Below, piece by piece: positions 21,235 to 29,703 of a stretch of 64,000 bases of DNA (positions are counted from its first letter, which is position 1; the number at the start of each line of letters is the position of its first letter). Where the stretch lies: assembly GCF_022842145.1 (NCBI RefSeq), contig NZ_JALHQD010000010.1:10356-74355 (forward strand), read 5' to 3'. This DNA is from Tabrizicola sp. Its GTDB lineage: Bacteria; Pseudomonadota; Alphaproteobacteria; Rhodobacterales; Rhodobacteraceae. Position numbers and translations under genes: made by a program. Under the pieces are notes generated by a model. The model was not told where the DNA came from, did no database searches, and was given only the letters and a program-made list of their open reading frames with translations.

Positions 21235-22611
21235 ATGGCAACCGAAATTCTTATGCCCGCGCTCTCCCCCACGATGGAGGAAGGCACGCTGGCCAAATGG
21301 CTGGTGAAAGAGGGCGATACGGTCAAGTCGGGGCAGATCCTGGCGGAGATCGAGACCGACAAGGCCACGATGGAATTCGAGGCGGTCGATGAAGGCGTCG
21401 TCGGCAAGATCCTGGTCGCGGAAGGCACGGCGGGCGTCAAGGTGAACACGCCGATCGCGGTGCTGGTCGAGGAGGGCGAGACGGTATCGGACGCCCCTGC
21501 CCCGGCAGCGGTGGCGGCTGTTGCGGTGGCGGCAGAGGTTCCGGTGGCCTCTCCGGCGGTTGTGGCGGCACCTGCTTCGGCGCCGGTAGCGGCGAAGGGT
21601 TGGCCGCATTCGGACCTGCCCGAGGGGCCGACCAAGACGATGACCGTCCGCGAGGCGTTGCGCGAGGCGATGGCGGAAGAGATGCGGGCCGATCCGACGG
21701 TCTTCCTGATGGGGGAAGAGGTCGGGGAATATCAGGGCGCCTACAAGATTTCCCAAGGTCTGCTCGACGAGTTCGGGCCGCGCCGCGTGGTGGATACGCC
21801 GATCACCGAGATGGGCTTTGCCGGGATCGGGGTCGGAGCCTCTTGGGGCGGGCTGAAGCCGATTGTCGAGTTCATGACCTTCAACTTCTCGATGCAGGCG
21901 ATGGACCACATCATCAACTCGGCGGCCAAGACGCTGTACATGTCGGGGGGCCAGATGGGCAGCCCGATGGTGTTCCGCGGGCCGAACGGGGCTGCGGCGC
22001 GGGTGGGCGCACAGCACAGCCAGGACTTCGCGGCCTGGTATGCGGCCATTCCGGGGATGCGGGTCTGCATGCCCTATTCGGCGGCGGATGCGAAAGGGCT
22101 GTTGAAAACGGCGATCCGCGATCCGAACCCGGTGGTGTTCCTTGAGAACGAGATCCTGTACGGGCGGTCGTTCGAAGTGCCGACGGACCCGGATTTCACG
22201 GTGCCATTCGGCAAGGCGTCGATCCTGCGGGCGGGGTCGGACGTGACCATCGTGTCCTTCGGGATTGGTTGCGCCCATGCTTTGGCGGCGGCGGAAGTGC
22301 TGGCGAAGGAAGGCATCGAGGCCGAGGTCGTGAACCTGCGGACGCTGCGCCCCATCGACTATGACACGGTGCTGGCTTCGGTGATGAAGACCAACCGCTG
22401 CGTCACGGTCGAGGAAGGCTTCCCGGTCGGGTCCATCGGCGACCACATCGCCAGCACGATCATGCAGCGGGCGTTCGACCATCTGGACGCTCCGGTGATC
22501 ACCTGCACGGGCAAGGATGTGCCGATGCCCTATGCGGCCAACCTGGAGAAGTTCGCCCTGATCACGCCCGCCGAGGTCGTGACCGCCGTCAAATCCGTCT
22601 GCTACCGGTGA
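21235..22611 (+). CDS. pdhB: Pyruvate dehydrogenase E1 component, beta subunit, with N-terminal lipoyl domain
   Basis: A 458-residue fusion: lipoyl domain 1-80 (lipoyl Lys44 in ETDKATME), an Ala/Pro-rich linker (about 84-125), then the E1-beta transketolase-type domain ([14 protein letters not shown]..., [43 protein letters not shown]). Lipoylated E1-beta is known in several alphaproteobacteria. The lipoyl domain differs from that of the neighbouring E2 at only three of the first 83 residues, which points to recent duplication or gene conversion. Confidence 0.97.
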   Translation: MATEILMPALSPTMEEGTLAKWLVKEGDTVKSGQILAEIETDKATMEFEAVDEGVVGKILVAEGTAGVKVNTPIAVLVEEGETVSDAPAPAAVAAVAVAAEVPVASPAVVAAPASAPVAAKGWPHSDLPEGPTKTMTVREALREAMAEEMRADPTVFLMGEEVGEYQGAYKISQGLLDEFGPRRVVDTPITEMGFAGIGVGASWGGLKPIVEFMTFNFSMQAMDHIINSAAKTLYMSGGQMGSPMVFRGPNGAAARVGAQHSQDFAAWYAAIPGMRVCMPYSAADAKGLLKTAIRDPNPVVFLENEILYGRSFEVPTDPDFTVPFGKASILRAGSDVTIVSFGIGCAHALAAAEVLAKEGIEAEVVNLRTLRPIDYDTVLASVMKTNRCVTVEEGFPVGSIGDHIASTIMQRAFDHLDAPVITCTGKDVPMPYAANLEKFALITPAEVVTAVKSVCYR

Positions 22612-22620
22612 GGTGAAGCC

Positions 22621-23952
22621 ATGGCTACCGAAATTCTGATGCCCGCGCTCTCCCCGACGATGGAGGAAGGGACGCTGGCGAAGTGGCTGGTCAAGGAAGG
22701 CGATGTGGTCAAGTCCGGCCAGATCCTGGCCGAGATCGAGACCGACAAGGCGACGATGGAGTTCGAGGCCGTTGACGAGGGCGTCGTCGGCAAGATCCTG
22801 ATCGCGGAAGGCACGGCGGGGGTGAAGGTGAACACTCCGATTGCTGTGCTGCTGGAGGAGGGGGAGGACGCTTCGGCGGCTGCGCCCAAGGCGGCCGCTG
22901 TTGCGGCGGCGGCACCGGCTGCGGCCCCAGCCCCTGTAGCGGCGGCTGCGGCCCCTGCCCCGGCGGCGGCACCTGCTGCGGCCCCTGTTGCCTCTTCGGG
23001 TGGAGCGCGGGTGTTCGCCTCGCCTTTGGCGCGGCGGATTGCCAAGGAGAAAGGTCTGGACCTGGGGGCCGTGAAGGGCTCGGGTCCGCATGGCCGGATC
23101 GTTCGGGCGGACGTCGAAGGCGCGCAGCCGGGGGCGGCGAAGCCTGCGGCGGCTCCTGTGGCGGAGGCACCGAAGGCGGCGGCCCCTGCCCCGGCAAAAC
23201 CGGCGGGCGGAATGCCCACGGGCATGTCGGCGGAGACGGTGCTGAAGATGTATGCCGACCGGCCCTTCGAGGAAGTGGCGCTGGACGGGATGCGGCGCAC
23301 GGTGGCGGCCCGTCTGACCGAGGCCAAGCAGACCATCCCGCACTTCTATCTGCGGCGGGACGTCCGGCTGGATGCGCTGATGGCGTTCCGCGAGACGCTG
23401 AACAAGCAGTTGGAAGGGCGTGGGGTGAAGTTGTCGGTCAACGACTTCATCATCAAGGCCTGCGCGATGGCCTTGCAGGCGGTGCCGGCGGCCAACACTG
23501 TCTGGGCCGGCGACCGGATGCTGAGGCTGAAGCCGTCGGATGTGGCGGTGGCGGTGGCGGTGGAGGGTGGCTTGTTCACCCCGGTGCTGCGCGATGCGGA
23601 GAAGAAGTCGCTGTCGGCCCTGTCGGCGGAGATGAAGGACTTGGCCGGTCGGGCCAAGACCAAGAAGCTTGCGCCGCATGAGTATCAGGGCGGGTCGTTC
23701 GCGATCAGTAATCTGGGGATGATGGGGATCGAGAACTTCGACGCGGTGATCAACCCGCCGCATGGCTCGATCCTGGCCGTGGGCGCGGGGATCAAGAAGC
23801 CGGTGGTGCTGGCGGACGGGACGATTGGCGTGGCAACCGTGATGTCGATGACGCTGTCGGTGGATCACCGGGTGATCGACGGGGCCTTGGGGGCGGAGTT
23901 CCTGAAGGCGATCATCGAGGCGCTCGAAAACCCGATGGTGATGCTGGCTTGA
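22621..23952 (+). CDS. pdhC: Pyruvate dehydrogenase E2, dihydrolipoamide acetyltransferase
   Basis: A 443-residue E2 with one lipoyl domain (1-80, Lys44), a long Ala/Pro linker (about 85-135), a peripheral subunit-binding domain ([18 protein letters not shown], about 140-175), a second linker, and the catalytic domain (about 210-443) ending with [15 protein letters not shown], whose His and Asp are catalytic. It forms the core of the complex and makes acetyl-CoA. Nine bases separate it from pdhB. Confidence 0.97.
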   Translation: MATEILMPALSPTMEEGTLAKWLVKEGDVVKSGQILAEIETDKATMEFEAVDEGVVGKILIAEGTAGVKVNTPIAVLLEEGEDASAAAPKAAAVAAAAPAAAPAPVAAAAAPAPAAAPAAAPVASSGGARVFASPLARRIAKEKGLDLGAVKGSGPHGRIVRADVEGAQPGAAKPAAAPVAEAPKAAAPAPAKPAGGMPTGMSAETVLKMYADRPFEEVALDGMRRTVAARLTEAKQTIPHFYLRRDVRLDALMAFRETLNKQLEGRGVKLSVNDFIIKACAMALQAVPAANTVWAGDRMLRLKPSDVAVAVAVEGGLFTPVLRDAEKKSLSALSAEMKDLAGRAKTKKLAPHEYQGGSFAISNLGMMGIENFDAVINPPHGSILAVGAGIKKPVVLADGTIGVATVMSMTLSVDHRVIDGALGAEFLKAIIEALENPMVMLA

Positions 23953-23965
23953 AGCGTCGGGAGGC

Positions 23966-24016
23966 GGGGGTTTCAAACCCCCGCACCCCCGTGGGATATT
24001 TGTGCAAGGATGAAAG
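23966..24016. repeat. Dispersed intergenic repeat, copy 2
   Basis: GGGGGTTTCAAACCCCC hairpin followed by CCCCCGTGGGATATTTGTG and CAAGGATGAAAG. Almost identical to copy 1 at 801-848. It lies 14 bases after pdhC and 26 bases before the convergent phospholipid gene, where the hairpin could help end transcripts. Confidence 0.7.
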
Positions 24017-24041
24017 GGGGCCGGAAGGTCCCCTTTTTGAC

Positions 24042-24668
24042 TTAGCGCGCCTTGAGTTTGGTGATGAGCGTCGAGGAGCGGCGGAGGATCGTGATAGCCG
24101 CGCCCGCGACGATGATCCAGAGGGTGACGGTCAAGGTCCATTCCGTCGCATAGAGCGCGGCGAGGACGGTGCCAGCGGTCAGGACGGCCATGCGTTGCGG
24201 CTTGGCGAAGGGGCCGGAGAAATCAGGCGGGAAGCCCTCGGCCCGGCCAAGCTCGCGGATGTAGGCGGTGGCGATGGCAAGGGCGGCGGCGAGGAGGCCG
24301 AGGGCGGGATTGCCTGCGGCGAGGCCCGCGCCAGCGAAGAAGAGGAGGTCGGAGACGCGGTCGGGGGCCTCGTTCCAGAACGGGCCGTCCTTGGCGCCCT
24401 TGCCGCCCTCGATGGCGACCAAGCCGTCAATCAGGTTGCAGACGAGGCGGGCCTGGAGGGTGGCGGCGGCGATAAGGAGCGCGAGGAACTGGAGGAAGCC
24501 GGGGGCTTGCGGGGAGAGCCAATAAAGCAGGAACCCCAAGGCCGCGAAACCCATCGAGGCCTGGCTGATCTGGTTCGGGGTGATGCCCTTCAGCACGGCC
24601 CAGGAGGCAAGGCGCGCGGCCCAGGCGGAGTTGCGCGAGGTGAGGGGGCGGCGGTTCTCGTCGCTCAT
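24042..24668 (-). CDS. CDP-alcohol phosphatidyltransferase family membrane protein
   Basis: A 208-residue, roughly six-helix protein. CNLIDGLVAIEGGKGAKDG followed by FWNEAPDRVSD is a variant of the CDP-OH-P-transferase signature (DG...AR...G...D...D), with the metal-binding aspartates kept but the AR pair replaced and the spacing enlarged. It overlaps the CdsA-like gene by four bases and is the last of three phospholipid genes (PlsC-like, CdsA-like, this). It probably transfers a diacylglycerol-phosphate to an alcohol, or acts on another CDP-activated headgroup; the acceptor is unknown. Confidence 0.8.
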   Translation of the reverse strand: MSDENRRPLTSRNSAWAARLASWAVLKGITPNQISQASMGFAALGFLLYWLSPQAPGFLQFLALLIAAATLQARLVCNLIDGLVAIEGGKGAKDGPFWNEAPDRVSDLLFFAGAGLAAGNPALGLLAAALAIATAYIRELGRAEGFPPDFSGPFAKPQRMAVLTAGTVLAALYATEWTLTVTLWIIVAGAAITILRRSSTLITKLKAR

Positions 24669-25609
24669 GTGGTGGACCAGACCCAGCGAGTGATGTGGAA
24701 GAAGATCGGCGCGGCGAAGATCACGCTGTCCAGCCGGTCAAGGAAGCCGCCATGTCCTGCGATGAGGTGGCCCCAGTCCTTGATGCCCCGGTCACGCTTG
24801 ATGGCCGACATGACGAGGCCGCCGAAAAAGCCCATCAGGGTGATGAGGAGGCACATGCCAGCGGCTTCAAGCGGAGAGAACGGGGTCATCCAGTAAAGCG
24901 CCGTGCCAACGGCGGTGGCGGTGAGGGTGCCGCCGACCAACCCCTCCCAGGTCTTGGAGGGTGAGAGGTTCGGCGCGACCTTGGTGCGGCCGAGGAGCTT
25001 GCCCCAGACGTATTGCATGACGTCCGAAAGCTGCACGACGAAGATCAGATATGCGATGAGGATGACGTTGCGGCCCTCAAACCCGGGGATCTGCAGGTAG
25101 AGGAGCGCGGGGACATGGCTGGCGCAGTAGACGCAGATCATCAGCGCCCATTGGGTTTCCGACACGCGGATCAGGAAATCCTTGGTGGAGCCGCGGAGCG
25201 ACGAAATGACCGGCAGCAGGAGGAAGGCGTAGACCGGGATGAAGATCGAATACATCCCGTACCAGTCCCCCGCAAGAAACCAGTACTGCAGCGGCAGGAT
25301 CAGGAAGAAGCACGCGATCAGCGACCAGTGGTCGGCACGGTTGTGAGTGGTCAAGGTAAGGAACTCTCGCAACGCCGCAAAAGAGCAGAGCGCGAAGAGC
25401 AGGACCACCCCGGGCTTGCCCGCCACAAAGGCCAGCGCGAGGCAGATCACCATCACCCACCAGGCGTTGATGCGCGCATTCAGGTTCTCGATGACCGGGT
25501 TCTGTCCGGTGGGCGAGAGACGGGCTCGGAGGATTTCGCCGATGATGGACGCGACGACCAGGATGGTTCCAACGCCGGCAAGGAGCCAAAGGAGATGCGG
25601 GGACGTCAT
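24665..25609 (-). CDS. Phosphatidate cytidylyltransferase (CdsA-like)
   Basis: A 314-residue polytopic protein. The C-terminal KRDRGIKDWGHLIAGHGG with FLDRLDS is an exact CdsA signature (S-x-K-R-x4-K-D-x6-GHGG-x-DR-x-D), preceded by SPSKTWEGLVGG. It would make CDP-diacylglycerol from CTP and phosphatidic acid. It is probably not the sole housekeeping CdsA: this PlsC/CdsA/CDP-OH-PT trio is a separate accessory set found in some bacteria. Overlaps of four bases join it to both neighbours. Confidence 0.88.
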   Translation of the reverse strand: MTSPHLLWLLAGVGTILVVASIIGEILRARLSPTGQNPVIENLNARINAWWVMVICLALAFVAGKPGVVLLFALCSFAALREFLTLTTHNRADHWSLIACFFLILPLQYWFLAGDWYGMYSIFIPVYAFLLLPVISSLRGSTKDFLIRVSETQWALMICVYCASHVPALLYLQIPGFEGRNVILIAYLIFVVQLSDVMQYVWGKLLGRTKVAPNLSPSKTWEGLVGGTLTATAVGTALYWMTPFSPLEAAGMCLLITLMGFFGGLVMSAIKRDRGIKDWGHLIAGHGGFLDRLDSVIFAAPIFFHITRWVWSTT

Positions 25610-26247
25610 GCCTGCCCTTTCAACGCAAGGAGCGCCTGGGTCGCGCGGGCGAGGAAAGCCTCTTTGGTCTCTTGCGCTTCGAGGTGAAGGGGAGTGCCGA
25701 AGGTGAGAGTGCAGATCAGGGGGACGGGAATGACTTCACCCTTCGGCATCACGCGATTGAGGTTGGCAATCCAGACCGGGACAAGGTCGACGGCAGGACG
25801 AGCCTTGGCAAGGTGGTAAAGGCCGGACTTGAAAGGAAGGAGGGCCGCGTCAGAGCTGTTGCGCTGGCCCTCGGGGAAGATGATCAGCGAGGAACCCGTG
25901 TCCAGTGCGGCGACCATCTGGGCCACCGGATCCTCGGTCCTCGCCTCGGGGCGGCGGTCAATGAGGACAGCGTTGAACACCTCGCGCCCGATGAAGGCAC
26001 GAAGGGGCGAGGTCAGCCAGTAGTCCAGTGCGGCAACGGGACGGGTCTGACGGCGAAGGGGGGTGGGAAGTGCGGTCCACAGCAGGACGAAGTCGCCGTT
26101 CGACGAATGGTTGGCGAAGTAGACACGCTGTTTTGGCACCGGTTCGATTCCCTGCCAGATGGCACGGGGAGCGGTCATGAACCGGGCGAAGGTCGAGATG
26201 GCCAGCCCAGTCACGCGAGCTGCAAACACACGGAGCGAGGGGATCAT
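25606..26247 (-). CDS. PlsC-type 1-acyl-glycerol-3-phosphate acyltransferase
   Basis: A 213-residue acyltransferase. NHSSNGDFVLLW is the HxxxxD catalytic block (about 47-58) and FPEGQRNSSDAALLPFKSG is the FPEGxR block with the downstream conserved segment. It acylates a lysophospholipid or lysophosphatidate at the inner membrane. It heads a coupled run with CdsA-like and CDP-alcohol transferase genes, suggesting a dedicated route from acyl-glycerol-phosphate to a phospholipid. Confidence 0.88.
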   Translation of the reverse strand: MIPSLRVFAARVTGLAISTFARFMTAPRAIWQGIEPVPKQRVYFANHSSNGDFVLLWTALPTPLRRQTRPVAALDYWLTSPLRAFIGREVFNAVLIDRRPEARTEDPVAQMVAALDTGSSLIIFPEGQRNSSDAALLPFKSGLYHLAKARPAVDLVPVWIANLNRVMPKGEVIPVPLICTLTFGTPLHLEAQETKEAFLARATQALLALKGQA

Positions 26248-26257
26248 TTCGGAAAGA

Positions 26258-27064
26258 TCATTCCGCCTTCAAAATCTGATCCATGGTCAGCGCGGGCTGG
26301 GCGCAACCGGCCTTGCCGACGACACGCGCCGGGACCCCTGCGACGGTCGTGTTGGGAGGAACGTCTTCCAACACCACTGAACCCGCGGCGATCCGCGAGC
26401 ACTGACCAACACGGATGTTGCCCAGGACCTTTGCCCCGGCGCCAATCAGCACCCCATCCCCGATCTTGGGATGCCGGTCACCGTCTTCCTTGCCTGTCCC
26501 GCCGAGCGTCACGGAATGAAGCATCGAAACGTTGTCGCCGACGACAGCGGTTTCCCCGATGACGATGGAATGAGCATGGTCGATCATGATCCCCTTCCCG
26601 ACGCGGGCCGCGGGATGAATGTCGACGCCGAAGACTTCCGACACCCGCATCTGGATGAAATAGGCCAGATCGATGCGGCCAGATTGCCAGAGCCAGTGAC
26701 CGATGCGGTAAGCCTGAACGGCCTGGTAGCCCTTGAAGAAAAGAAGTGGCTGCAAAAATCGATGGCAGGCCGGGTCGCGTTCGTAGACTGCCATGAGGTC
26801 GGAGCGGGCAGCAGCACCAATTTCCGGCTCGCTGTCGTAAGCCTGATCGGCAATCTCGCGAAGCATCTGCTCGCTCATCTCTCCGGAGGCAAGCTTGAGC
26901 GAGAAGCGGTACGCCAGCGCACGCTCCAGGGTCGAATGATGCAGAAGTCCGGAGTGGATGAGCCCGCCCAGCAGCGGCTCGTTGCGGATTGCCTCGACCG
27001 CTTCTTCGGAAACCCGACGCCATACCGGGTCGATGGCAGTGACTTTGGATTTGGTTTCTAGCAT
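26258..27064 (-). CDS. cysE: Serine O-acetyltransferase
   Basis: A 268-residue CysE (acetyl-CoA + serine to O-acetylserine, cysteine synthesis). The N-terminal helical domain is followed by a left-handed beta-helix of hexapeptide repeats (about 150-245). DHAHSIVIGETAVVGDN and MLHSVTLGGTGKEDGDRHP carry the active-site His/Asp. The ATG at 27064 follows GGAGG; a GTG directly before it could also serve. The GTA remnant lies just upstream on the same strand, and as I recall the GTA locus is next to cysE in other Rhodobacterales. Confidence 0.95.
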   Translation of the reverse strand: MLETKSKVTAIDPVWRRVSEEAVEAIRNEPLLGGLIHSGLLHHSTLERALAYRFSLKLASGEMSEQMLREIADQAYDSEPEIGAAARSDLMAVYERDPACHRFLQPLLFFKGYQAVQAYRIGHWLWQSGRIDLAYFIQMRVSEVFGVDIHPAARVGKGIMIDHAHSIVIGETAVVGDNVSMLHSVTLGGTGKEDGDRHPKIGDGVLIGAGAKVLGNIRVGQCSRIAAGSVVLEDVPPNTTVAGVPARVVGKAGCAQPALTMDQILKAE

Positions 27065-27178
27065 CACACACGCCTCCGGCTGTGGCTCCTAGATACCACA
27101 ACCGGAAGGGCTGGCGACATGCATTTCTGTGAGGCTGGGCATCAATTTCCGGAATGATGCTCAGTGCACAAGGTGCTG

Positions 27179-27620
27179 TCAGGCCACGATGTCGATCTGC
27201 CGAAACGGTCCGGGACCAAAGGCACTCGACACCTGGGCGACCGAGACCTGGAAAGGTCCGACGACGCCGTCTGCTGCTTGCATGGGTGCCGTGTACAGAA
27301 ACTGCAGCTGCGAAACCACGTATTCTGCAACGATTGCGGACGATTGGAGCATCCGGACCATGTAAGCTTCAGCGTCTTCTCCCAGCGGAACCTCTGCTGA
27401 CTGCCATGAGTCACCGTCGATTCTGGTTCGACGCTTCCACGAAACGTGCAGATCTCCGGTCTCCGGGATTCCAAGCAGATGACTTACCGCGTACGGGCGC
27501 AGCCCAATTCCGTCGAACGCCTCGTTCCTGACGGTCACAAGCGGATCATCATAGCCACGCGCTGCCACTCCGATCCGGTAAAAGCGAGCAAGGCCTCGCG
27601 AGGAAATAGGCAGGTCGATC
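27179..27620 (-). pseudogene. 3' remnant of the terminal GTA tail gene (RcGTA gp15-type)
   Basis: An open frame of about 146 codons that begins without a start at the IS edge (27620) and ends at 27179. The residues RGLARFYRIGVAARGYDD, WKRRTRIDGDSW, EVPLGEDAEAYMV, TAPMQAADG and VSSAFGPGPF are what I remember from the C terminus of the large GTA host-specificity/tail protein (gp15), normally about 1300 residues. So only roughly the last tenth remains, and the rest of the gene plus g4-g14 is absent. A protein from the internal GTG/ATG is conceivable but unlikely to be functional. Confidence 0.75.
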
Positions 27621-27658
27621 TGGACCTGTCGCGGTTCTGTTCCGGTCAGGTGCTCATG

Positions 27659-27919
27659 TTAAGCGGCTTTGCGTTCGAAAGCCACGGGGCTTTTCCGGCC
27701 CAAGGCTGAGCGTCTGCGGCGTGGATTGTAGAAGCCGTTGATGTATTCGGAGATGGCAACTTCGACGTCTTGACGGGTCTGCTTGTTCGTGCGCCAGACC
27801 AGTTCTGCCTTGAGGGATTTGAAGAAACTCTCGACGGCGGCGTTATCATAACAATTTCCTTTGCCACTCATTGACGCCACCAGTCGATCGTTGCGCAAGA
27901 TTTTCTGGTAGTCGTAGCA
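27659..27919 (-). pseudogene. IS3 transposase orfB, C-terminal fragment
   Basis: About 86 codons from CYDYQKILR to the stop. MSGKGNCYDNAAVESFFKSL and INGFYNPRRRRSALG are the classical end of the IS3-group DDE transposase, including the glutamate of the DDE triad (AVESFF). The first two aspartates and the whole N-terminal part are deleted. The junction with orfA lies around 27919-27935. Confidence 0.85.
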
Positions 27920-28151
27920 GTTCCCTCTCCTCCTTGAGAATCCGGTTCTCACGCCGAAGCCGCTCATTCTCGCGCAAAAGGTTCTGGTCGGAGTCGGGTG
28001 GCCCTGCCTCGTCAGAAACCATCTTCACCCATTTGTTCAGGGTAGAAAGCCCAACCCCCAAATCAGACGCAACCTGACGCCATGTCAGGCCGCTGGTCTG
28101 TGCGATGCGAACCACATCACGCTTGAACTCGTCGCTGTGTATCGCTGCCAT
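27920..28151 (-). pseudogene. IS3 transposase orfA, 5' part (HTH)
   Basis: Starts MAAIHSDEFKRDVVRIAQTS and carries the IS3 helix-turn-helix (LTWRQVASDLGVGLSTLNKW) and the leucine-zipper start (LLRENERLRRENRILKEERE). It then runs out of family after EERE, where orfB sequence begins in another frame; the open frame continues out of phase to a stop at 27846. Upstream the same frame is open through the IS end into the GTA gene remnant, giving a potential fusion product from 28439. Confidence 0.85.
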
Positions 28152-28214
28152 ATCCGGTCTGCTTGATGGCGAGTATTGATCGCAAAAGACCGGAACGAAA
28201 CCGCGACAGGTCCA

Positions 28215-28439
28215 GACCGTCTCGGCCATCTGCGCCAACAGGAACGCCGCCACACCGTAGACGCCGACCCAGATCCGTTTCTCCAGCCGCTCCAGCGTCG
28301 CTTCGATCAGCCCCAGTCGGTATCCAAGACCGGCCCAGCGCTCTTCTGCGACGCGTTCGTTCGCTTCGATCCGCGCCGCCGCCGCGTCGAAGCTTTCATA
28401 CAGGAAGCGCGAACCTCCTTCGGTCCGACGCGCTGTCAT
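28215..28439 (-). pseudogene. Truncated GTA g3.5-like gene
   Basis: The first 75 codons (MTARRTEGGSRFLYESF..., ending ...LLAQMAETV at the IS edge) survive. There is an amphipathic helix (AAARIEANERVAEERWAGLG) and one transmembrane segment (VGVYGVAAFLLAQMA). Its position directly behind the portal gene (ATGA-type overlap, 28436-28439) matches the small orfg3.5 of the Rhodobacter capsulatus GTA. The frame continues in phase through the IS inverted repeat into orfA. Confidence 0.65.
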
Positions 28440-29614
28440 TCGTCGTCTGCCACCTTAGGCAGTCCCAAAAGCATTCGCTTTTCGGCGACGGACAGGAAAT
28501 CGGCCTGCGCGACCCGCGCCCATTGCTGGTCCCGCTCGGACGCCAGCGCCGGGACCTGATCCAGGTCCGGCTTCAGCTCGACCGCCTCACCCGCAAACCG
28601 CGACAGCCAGTGCGCCAGGTCAGCCATCACCTTTGTCGCCAGCGGCAGCACCGTCAGCCGATAGAAGGCACGGTTGGCCTCCTGGTAATTCGAGTAGGTC
28701 GCGTCGCCGGGAATCCCCAGCAGCATCGGCGGCACGCCGAAGGCAATCGCGATCTCCCGCGCGGCGGCTTCCTTGGTCTTCTGGAACTCCATGTCCGACG
28801 GGCTGAACCCCATCGGCTTCCAATCCAGCCCGCCCTCCAGCAGCATCGGCCGCCCGGCATTCCGCGCGCCCTGATGGTGTGCCTCCATCTCGCTCACCAG
28901 CCGGTCATACTGGTCCGACGACAGCGCGGCGGCCCCATCAGCGCCCTTGTAGACAATCGCCCCTGACGGCCGTGCAGCGTTGTCCAGCAGCGCCTTTGAC
29001 CAGGCCGAGGCGCTGTTGTGGACGTCCACCGCCAAGGCCGCCGCCTGCATCGGCGAGAACCCGTAGTGGTCGTCCTGCGGGTGGAACGTCTTCAGATGGC
29101 AGATCGGGCTCACCTCGCCCGTCACATCGTAACGGTGAGTCCGTCCGCTAACCGTGTAGTCATAAGCCACCGGCCAGCCGTCCGTGCCCGGCACCAGGTT
29201 CATCCGGTCCGACCGGAGCACATGCAACTCGCCCGGCACGGCGCTGACACCCGGCACCGCCTCGACATAGGCGTTCCCGGCCAGAAGAAGGTAGCCATAG
29301 ACCGCCTCCAGAAACTCCGCCCGGCCCTGCGCCCCGTTCGGGCGGCTGATCAGGTCCAGCACCGGATGCGTGTCGAACCGCTGCTCATGCGTCTGGCACA
29401 CCAACGGCAGCGCCGCCGCCGCCTCGGCGATCAGCCGCACCACCCGGAACCCGATCGGGTTGCCTTGAAAGCTGGTCCGCGTCAGGCTGCCCACGTCCCG
29501 CGGGCTCCAGGCCACGCGGCCCGCATTGCCCCAGGCGATCACCCGGCCCACGGCCGAGGCCTTGCGTTCCGGAACCGCCTCTACCGGCGCCTTCCGCAGA
29601 AAATCGAAGACCAT
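28436..29614 (-). CDS. GTA/HK97-family portal protein
   Basis: A 392-residue phage portal protein, full length. AAAALPLVCQTHEQRFDTHPVLDL (core LPLVCQ...HPVLDLISRPN), YGYLLLAGNAYVE, LRSDRMNLVPG, FGFSPMQAAALAVD-like and GVPPMLLGIPGDATYSNYQEA are standard HK97 portal blocks. It would form the DNA-entry ring of the GTA head. It is third in the order TerS-TerL-portal-g3.5 seen in Rhodobacterales GTAs. The capsid genes that should follow are missing, so it can no longer build a particle from this locus. Confidence 0.92.
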   Translation of the reverse strand: MVFDFLRKAPVEAVPERKASAVGRVIAWGNAGRVAWSPRDVGSLTRTSFQGNPIGFRVVRLIAEAAAALPLVCQTHEQRFDTHPVLDLISRPNGAQGRAEFLEAVYGYLLLAGNAYVEAVPGVSAVPGELHVLRSDRMNLVPGTDGWPVAYDYTVSGRTHRYDVTGEVSPICHLKTFHPQDDHYGFSPMQAAALAVDVHNSASAWSKALLDNAARPSGAIVYKGADGAAALSSDQYDRLVSEMEAHHQGARNAGRPMLLEGGLDWKPMGFSPSDMEFQKTKEAAAREIAIAFGVPPMLLGIPGDATYSNYQEANRAFYRLTVLPLATKVMADLAHWLSRFAGEAVELKPDLDQVPALASERDQQWARVAQADFLSVAEKRMLLGLPKVADDE

Positions 29615-29703
29615 CCTCGCACTCCTTCATGCCGCAGGCAGCGCCCGACAATCCGGGCTGCCTGAAGCGCCCGGTCATATGACCTGCCAATTCCCTAGAT
29701 CCG

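Larger units (their letters stand above)
27621..28214 (-). mobile_element. IS3-family element, internally deleted remnant (594 bp)
   Basis: Bounded by 27-bp inverted repeats matching at 25 of 27 positions: TGGACCTGTCGCGGTT at 27621 inward and its complement ending at 28214. Inside are the 5' half of orfA and the 3' end of orfB of an IS3-type transposase on the minus strand. About half of the usual ~1.2 kb element is missing. Flanking bases differ (ATC at left, GAC at right), so no target duplication is seen, as expected if the element took part in an adjacent deletion. It joins a truncated g3.5 to a truncated g15 of the GTA locus. Confidence 0.85.

Noticed and set aside
26141-26155. GGTTCGATTCCCTG resembling a tRNA T-loop
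   Set aside because: Lies inside the PlsC-like coding sequence; no matching acceptor, D or anticodon arms upstream.
27618-28217. Target-site duplication around the IS remnant
   Set aside because: Flanking triplets ATC and GAC differ, and the two flanks belong to different GTA genes, so no simple insertion duplication exists.
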